A stretch of 22,894 bases of DNA, from assembly GCA_001969505.1 (NCBI GenBank), contig LSSK01001713.1:1-22894 (forward strand), written 5' to 3'. The notes beneath the pieces were generated by a model. It had not been told where the DNA came from, searched no databases, and saw nothing but the letters and a program-made list of their open reading frames with translations. The position numbers and the translations under genes were made by a program. The stretch is from Zancudomyces culisetae (lineage: Eukaryota > Kickxellomycota > Harpellomycetes > Harpellales > Legeriomycetaceae). Positions 19,017 through 22,894 of the stretch are shown piece after piece; the stretch's first letter is position 1, and every line of letters begins with the position of its first letter.

Positions 19017-19704
19017 ATGGAGGAAGAGGCCAGGAAGCGTAAAGAACGACTACAGGCTATTCGCGACAAAAGAAAGGCAACGTTAGTATATTCATCTTTG
19101 CCCTGCATTTACTAGCTATAATTATCCAACTTCCCTATACTCAAATGAATAAAATAGATCGAAAGAACATGCCAAGAATCAAGTAAAACGAATACGAGAA
19201 TTGGCTGGAGATGAGACTGTTGAGGCTGCAGTAGAGGGTGTAGTGGAAAAAACTATAGAAACAGCAGAAAAAGAGAGAGACCAGGAGGAATTGGTAAAGA
19301 GAATAGCCATGTTTTTTTTTTTTTCAATTTTACATTTGGCAACAATCTGTTAAACAATCAATAACCACAACTTTTTCGAACCCCAAATCTAATTAGGATG
19401 TTACAAGGATCATAACAAACAAACCAGATTCAGACATCAAGCGGATACTTTTAAAAAAGATGGAGCCGTTAGAAATTCAAACCCAAAAGGCAATAGTGGA
19501 ATTGATAAGTAAGTTGGCAAAGAAAATATGAACGCTACTTGAGTGGTATACTTAATGTTTTTTGTACTTGATAAATAAAAAATGTACATAGGGCGAAGAT
19601 TGAAGGAGGAGCAAAGCGAAGGAAAAGTCGATATTTTACAGGCCGTCAAAACACAAGAGTACATTGATACAGCAGTGTCGTCACGGCAACCACTTGATGA
19701 ATAA
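19017..19704 (+). CDS. cwf18: Cwf18/CCDC12-family pre-mRNA splicing factor, four exons
   Basis: The exons 19017-19081, 19158-19293, 19397-19508 and 19592-19704 join in frame to 141 residues ending at TAA. The N-terminus MEEEARKRKERLQAIRDKR matches the EEEALRRKERL start of CCDC12. Exon 3 encodes the family core (ITNKPDSDIKR, then LEIQTQKAIVELI), completed across the last junction by RRLKEEQ. The length fits Cwf18/CCDC12. Family knowledge: a small, largely helical component of the NineTeen-complex-associated spliceosome, acting in the nucleus. All junctions are GT-AG; donors are GTTAGT, GTAAAG and GTAAGT. The gene is easy to miss because no exon exceeds 136 bases. It converges on ADE4 with 225 bases between stop codons. 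S. cerevisiae appears to lack it, so its presence is informative about lineage. Confidence 0.87.
19082..19157 (+). other. CWF18 intron 1 (76 nt)
   Basis: Donor GTTAGT (non-consensus at position 3), acceptor AAATAG. Removal joins AC to A (Thr) in phase 2 and keeps the frame. Confidence 0.7.
19294..19396 (+). other. CWF18 intron 2 (103 nt)
   Basis: Donor GTAAAG, acceptor AATTAG. A T run of about 13 bases follows the donor region. Phase 0; the junction is Leu-Asp. Confidence 0.75.
19509..19591 (+). other. CWF18 intron 3 (83 nt)
   Basis: Donor GTAAGT, acceptor ACATAG. Phase 1, rebuilding an Arg codon in the conserved Arg-Leu-Lys-Glu segment. Confidence 0.8.
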
Positions 19705-19929
19705 TCACCACCATTAATGGTTTAGTCTATTAAAACAGAATTTTTTGCTTTTCAAAGCTGCTTTTGTATGTATTCACAGAGATTGTCTTGTTCTCTCGTT
19801 GTAATGTAACACAAGATGTATGAAACCACGTTGTAAATACATTTATATCCGCTAGTGATTAATTTAAATAGTAATAAACAAGCCCCGCGAATAAATCTAA
19901 AAAACAAAAGTAAAAAGCTATAAACCTCA

Positions 19930-21743
19930 TTAAGAATCTTCAAAAATATTGCTGATTCCAGAAGCAACGGGACTAACAGTTTGAGAGTGCAAAGTGGAGT
20001 CGCTACGTTGAGATTCCAAGGTATTCAAATACTTTTTGGAAACACCACCAGTAACATAGTTGCCATCAAACACAGAGGCTTCAAAACACTTGATGGAGGG
20101 GTTAAACTTTTTACAGCAATCCACCAGGTCGTCTAGCGTTTGGTAAATCACTTTATCGGCACCCAAGATGGTCGATATTTCGTCTTCAGTACGGTTATAT
20201 GCGACAAGCTCCTTTCTAGATGGCATATCGATTCCATAAACATTCTGGAAGCGAATTGCTGGTGCTGCCGATGCGAAATAAACTTTTTTGGCGCCAGCAT
20301 CACGCGCCATTTGGATGATCTCGGAGCTGGTGGTACCGCGGACAATAGAGTCGTCAACAATCAGCACGTTTTTGTTGTTGAATTCGTAGTGCATGGCGTT
20401 GAGCTTCCTACGGACAGACTTTCGGCGGTTTTCTTGACCAGGCATGATAAATGTTCGTCCGACATACCTGTTTTTGTTAAACCCTTCACGGTACGGAAGG
20501 TTCAGTACCTGAGAAAGCTGAAGTGCTATGATTCTGCTTGTGTCAGGAACTGGAATAACCACATCTATATCATGCTTGTCACCAAGTAGTCTGCGGACAG
20601 TGTGTGCAAGCTTAGTGCCCATCTCCAGCCTAGCGTCACTCACTGGGATATCATCTATAATGGAATCTGGTCTGGCAAAGTATACATACTCAAAGATACA
20701 GGGTCTCCACTCTGGGGTTTCAATTAGTTTTCTGCGCGTAACTTTGGTTTTAGTTACTATAATGGCTTCTCCAGGAAGAACCGGCTCAAAATGATCAAAC
20801 CCTAGTGCCTCCATTACTGCGCTTTCAGACGCAAACATATAGTCTCCTTTTAGTCCCTCATCCCCACTTCCATTGGTCATGCCCTTGGCTCCTACAGGCC
20901 TACAACCAAAGCTTAGCGGCCGGATCGCGTTTGGATCTCTAAACCCTATAATTCCAAACCCTGCTATCATTGCAATACATGCATATCCGCCTACACATTG
21001 CGTGTATAGTTCTTTTATCGCGCGGAACACGTCCTCTTCGTTAATTCTATAGTTACCCAAATTTATGTTAGATATAATTATAAAATTATACTTTCTTTCA
21101 CTCCCGCAAAATGTCTGTCCCTTTCATTTACCTGTGTTTCTGGTTTTTTTCCAAATTGTATGCAAACATGTTCAACAAGAGCTCACTATCTGAATTCGTG
21201 TTTATATGTCTATGTGCCACCAAATCAAGAAAATTTTCAAGCTCGACTGAATTGGTCAAATTTCCATTCTATATTCCACAATACAAAAGCCATTTTCGCA
21301 TGTGTTAGTATGTCATTTTACTATTACTCTACTGTTATCTTTCTGCAAAAAGACATTGATAGACATTCATTTATCCTTGGAGTTGACAAACGATAGCTCA
21401 ATACTGAACAATAATTCATTCATCGACTTACATGTGCAAATGCTATTCCATAAGGACTATTCACATAGAAGGGCTGGGCTTCAGAAATACTTGAAGTTCC
21501 TGCAGTAGGGTATCTCACATGCCCAATACCCATACTGCCGTGCAAGCCCTCTATCCTATCTTGTGTAAAGACCTCGTTAACCATTCCATTTGCTTTACAC
21601 TGGTAGAATCTTCCCCTTGCTCCACATGTAGTTATTCCTGCAGAATCCTGGCCTCGGTGCTGTAACAGACCAAGACTTTCGTGAATGTCCAACACGGCAT
21701 TTTGCTTGGTGTCTTTTAATATAAGCCCTGAAATTCCACACAT
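19930..21743 (-). CDS. ADE4: Amidophosphoribosyltransferase (PRPP amidotransferase), three exons
   Basis: The exons 21743-21432, 21268-21132 and 21046-19930 join in frame to 521 residues (yeast Ade4 is about 510). The mature N-terminal Cys2 of MCGISG is the glutaminase nucleophile of the class II (Ntn) domain. [14 protein letters not shown] and NGNL follow it, then [15 protein letters not shown], spanning the exon junctions. The phosphoribosyltransferase half has the PRPP loop [14 protein letters not shown] (377-390). The enzyme makes 5-phosphoribosylamine from PRPP and glutamine, the first committed step of purine synthesis, in the cytosol, and is normally feedback-inhibited by AMP/GMP. The start is the ATG at 21743, required by the invariant Cys2. 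A degenerate TGACTGA (21919-21925) and a CRE-like TGACGTAA (22040-22047, - strand) lie upstream; any Bas1/Gcn4-type control is inference. Confidence 0.95.
21047..21131 (-). other. ADE4 intron 2 (85 nt)
   Basis: Donor GTAAAT, acceptor ACTATAG, with a CTAAC motif upstream of the acceptor. Phase 2; AG plus A rebuilds Arg150. The frame is open through the last bases of the intron, so the true exon start (21046) rather than the open frame's left end was used. Confidence 0.88.
21269..21431 (-). other. ADE4 intron 1 (163 nt) with TACTAAC branch site
   Basis: Donor GTAAGT, acceptor ATATAG, and a perfect TACTAAC branch point (21310-21304) about 35 bases before the acceptor. Phase 0 between His104 and Asn105, inside the conserved LAHNGNL segment. 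Confidence 0.92.
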
Positions 21744-21861
21744 TTACGTGTTTTGCTGTTGAGAGTTGGGTTCTCGTGGTACTAAATTCAATAGTATAAT
21801 AAGTTTTGCTTGGTAAACTTGAGGCTTTCTGGTATACTGGGGCTGGATGGTCAAACACTGA

Positions 21862-21869
21862 TTTATAAA
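21862..21869 (-). promoter_or_regulatory. TATA-like element upstream of ADE4
   Basis: TTTATAAA, 119 bases upstream of the ADE4 ATG; the spacing is acceptable for a yeast promoter. In an AT-rich region this could be chance. Confidence 0.3.
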
Positions 21870-22039
21870 AATCGATAAATCAGCATTTTCTTTGCTCAAA
21901 AAAATTTTTTTTATTTTGTGACTGAATAACACCAACTAAACCTAATTGGTCATTGCAATAGAAACATCCGCAAAATTCGAATTAAATTCACGCTTTATCA
22001 AAAAGCAAAAAGCTTATTTCAGCACTCTCATTTAGTAGA

Positions 22040-22047
22040 TTACGTCA
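22040..22047 (-). promoter_or_regulatory. CRE/bZIP-like site
   Basis: TGACGTAA on the - strand, about 300 bases upstream of the ADE4 start. It is an ATF/CREB-type half-palindrome variant. Only a motif match. Confidence 0.25.
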
Positions 22048-22097
22048 AAAGAGTTAGTGGGCTTTTATGATAAAAAAAATAAATGTAGCGGGAAAAA

Positions 22098-22139
22098 GCA
22101 GCGAGATTCGAACCTGATCTTCGTTCTGGTTCATATCGC
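22098..22139 (-). other. tRNA-like element (shrunken tRNA-Phe-like relic) with Pol III-type terminator
   Basis: On the - strand a 7-nt 5' segment GCGATAT can pair with ATCTCGC at the 3' side (6 of 7 pairs), like an acceptor stem. Between them lies CCAGAACGAAGATCAGG, identical at 14 of 17 positions to the anticodon arm of yeast tRNA-Phe(GAA), and a perfect B-box core GGTTCGAATC (22114-22105). TTTTT follows two bases after the element. The D arm and an intact T stem are missing, and position 33 of the loop is C instead of U, so a working tRNA is unlikely. A degenerate pseudogene is the simplest reading; a chance match is possible. Confidence 0.35.
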
Positions 22140-22282
22140 AATTTTTTTTCTTCTGATTAATAATTTTATCTTTTCTGAATTTTTCTGTTTGAAATTGCTT
22201 CTCGGATGAGGTTGGTTTTTAACGTTTTTAGACACAAAACAATTAGTAAAAATATAATTAAAAAATAGAGAAAATTGCTATT

Positions 22283-22870
22283 TTATGAATGGTAAATAAT
22301 TGAGTGCTTTAGCCAATGATGGAGTACAGAAGACTTTTTCGAATCCATTGCCTCTTGGTATCCATTATAGAGTTGACCTCCGAGTCGTGCACCATTATCC
22401 TTTAAGTAGTCGATCCACTTTATGGCACCCAACCTATATGCCATCCTCATCAGTAGATGATTGTGTGCATTTATATTGATGCCACATTTGATTAACATTT
22501 GCACTATCCTAAAAGTGCTATCTGTTACCTCCGCCTTTATATAATGCAAAGTGTTGTCGTTGGGTATACGAAGGCCTTCAGCTGAATGAGGTGGAACGTT
22601 TCCTTGTGCGCTTCTGACAATAAACTTTGCTATTTCCACAATTAGGTCCTTATATATACGTATTTTTTTACTTTTGCTATGTTCTGAGATGTGTACACCT
22701 TCATTCAATAAAGCACGTACACCTTTTATGTTCGCACTTCCAAGAAGCTCAACGACCGTAAAATAGTGTTTCTTTTCGAGCTTTAATCCTTGCATAATAA
22801 GGAATTGTAGAACCTCATTGTAGCACAGCTCTTGCTTTTCACCGGTATGTGTATCTCCTGAATTGCTTTT
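22283..22870 (-). CDS. Ankyrin-repeat-like protein, 5' end missing
   Basis: 195 codons are visible, ending at TAA. The frame is open through the ATG at 22795 up to the window edge, so that ATG is probably internal and the start lies beyond the window. Helical pairs such as NEVLQFLIMQGLKLE, NIKGVRALLNEGVHI, FRIVQMLIKCGININAHN and AIKWIDYLKDNGARL resemble divergent ankyrin repeats (hydrophobic helix, Gly, then a short loop) spaced roughly 30-60 residues apart. No catalytic motif was seen. It lies on the same strand as ADE4, 539 bases upstream of it. The function is unknown; ankyrin repeats usually mediate protein contacts. The sequence 5' of base 22870 is poly-C and cannot be trusted. Confidence 0.55.
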   Translation of the reverse strand, partial: KSNSGDTHTGEKQELCYNEVLQFLIMQGLKLEKKHYFTVVELLGSANIKGVRALLNEGVHISEHSKSKKIRIYKDLIVEIAKFIVRSAQGNVPPHSAEGLRIPNDNTLHYIKAEVTDSTFRIVQMLIKCGININAHNHLLMRMAYRLGAIKWIDYLKDNGARLGGQLYNGYQEAMDSKKSSVLHHWLKHSIIYHS

Positions 22871-22871
22871 A

Positions 22872-22894
22872 CCCCCCCCCCCCCCCCCCCCCCC
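22872..22894 (+). other. Terminal 23-base poly-C run
   Basis: The window ends in 23 consecutive C. Translated, it would add poly-Gly in front of the ankyrin-like frame. A homopolymer exactly at a sequence end suggests an assembly or sequencing artefact rather than genomic sequence. Confidence 0.7.

Larger units (their letters stand above)
21744..22282. other. Intergenic upstream of ADE4
   Basis: 539 bases between the ADE4 start and the stop of the ankyrin-like gene, both on the - strand. It holds a TATA-like TTTATAAA (21862-21869), the two bZIP/Myb-like motifs described under ADE4, and the tRNA-like element at 22098-22139. No protein gene was seen. Confidence 0.6.

Noticed and set aside
19372-19385. 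B-box-like TTCGAACCCC within CWF18 intron 2
   Set aside because: Only the first half of the B box matches and no tRNA-like flanks are present.
21049-21060. TTG as the start of an ADE4 fragment
   Set aside because: These bases are the end of intron 2; the conserved upstream exons supply the N-terminal glutaminase half.
22098-22139. A functional tRNA gene
   Set aside because: No A box or D arm, an incomplete T stem and C instead of U at position 33; kept only as a tRNA-like relic.

Overview
The window is nuclear DNA from an AT-rich, intron-bearing ascomycete, most likely a budding yeast (Saccharomycotina). The support is: TOM70, ADE4, a Dal5/Tna1-type MFS permease, a Num1/Mcp5-type cortical anchor and an Eps1-like membrane PDI; short introns with GTAAGT-type donors and, in ADE4, a perfect TACTAAC branch point; and poly(dA:dT), CT and GA tracts between genes. 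A Cwf18/CCDC12 splicing factor and a full-length CAND1, together with introns in ADE4 and CAND1, point away from Saccharomycetaceae towards an earlier-branching, intron-richer yeast lineage. I cannot name the species. CTG codons fall at conserved hydrophobic positions (for example the Leu of the LQAF segment of the MFS permease), so the standard code with CTG=Leu fits best.

Layout, left to right. Three + strand genes: TOM70 (310-2049), a peroxisomal-type CoA Nudix hydrolase ending in SKL (2596-4041), then 2.4 kb of low-complexity, gene-free DNA, then a Num1/Mcp5-like PH-domain protein (6462-9005). It converges, with only 34 bp between stop codons, on a - strand Eps1-like multi-thioredoxin membrane protein (9040-11433), which is followed on the same strand by CAND1/Tip120 (11804-15660, one intron). 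After about 1.5 kb without a convincing gene comes a + strand MFS anion:cation symporter-family permease (17205-18656), and a + strand four-exon Cwf18 gene (19017-19704) assembled here from short exons. ADE4 (19930-21743, - strand, two introns) follows, converging on Cwf18. Upstream of ADE4 lies a 42-nt tRNA-like element (22098-22139) followed by a T5 run. At the right edge is the 3' part of an ankyrin-like gene (22283 onwards, - strand) that runs into a 23-base poly-C, probably an assembly end.

The genes are ordinary eukaryotic neighbours, not an operon: mitochondrial import, CoA turnover in peroxisomes, cortical/mitochondrial anchoring, ER redox folding, SCF exchange, transport, splicing and purine synthesis. 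I see no mobile element, CRISPR array or defence-type island. The signals most worth a second look are: (1) an abrupt switch in synonymous codon choice inside TOM70 at about position 1420, with weaker parallels in CAND1 and the Num1-like gene; (2) the shrunken tRNA-like element; (3) 6-nt tandem repeats in coding DNA that write alternating dipeptides in two unrelated neighbouring genes; (4) the Nudix protein that combines a hydrophobic C-terminal segment with a PTS1 signal; and (5) the incomplete ankyrin-like gene.
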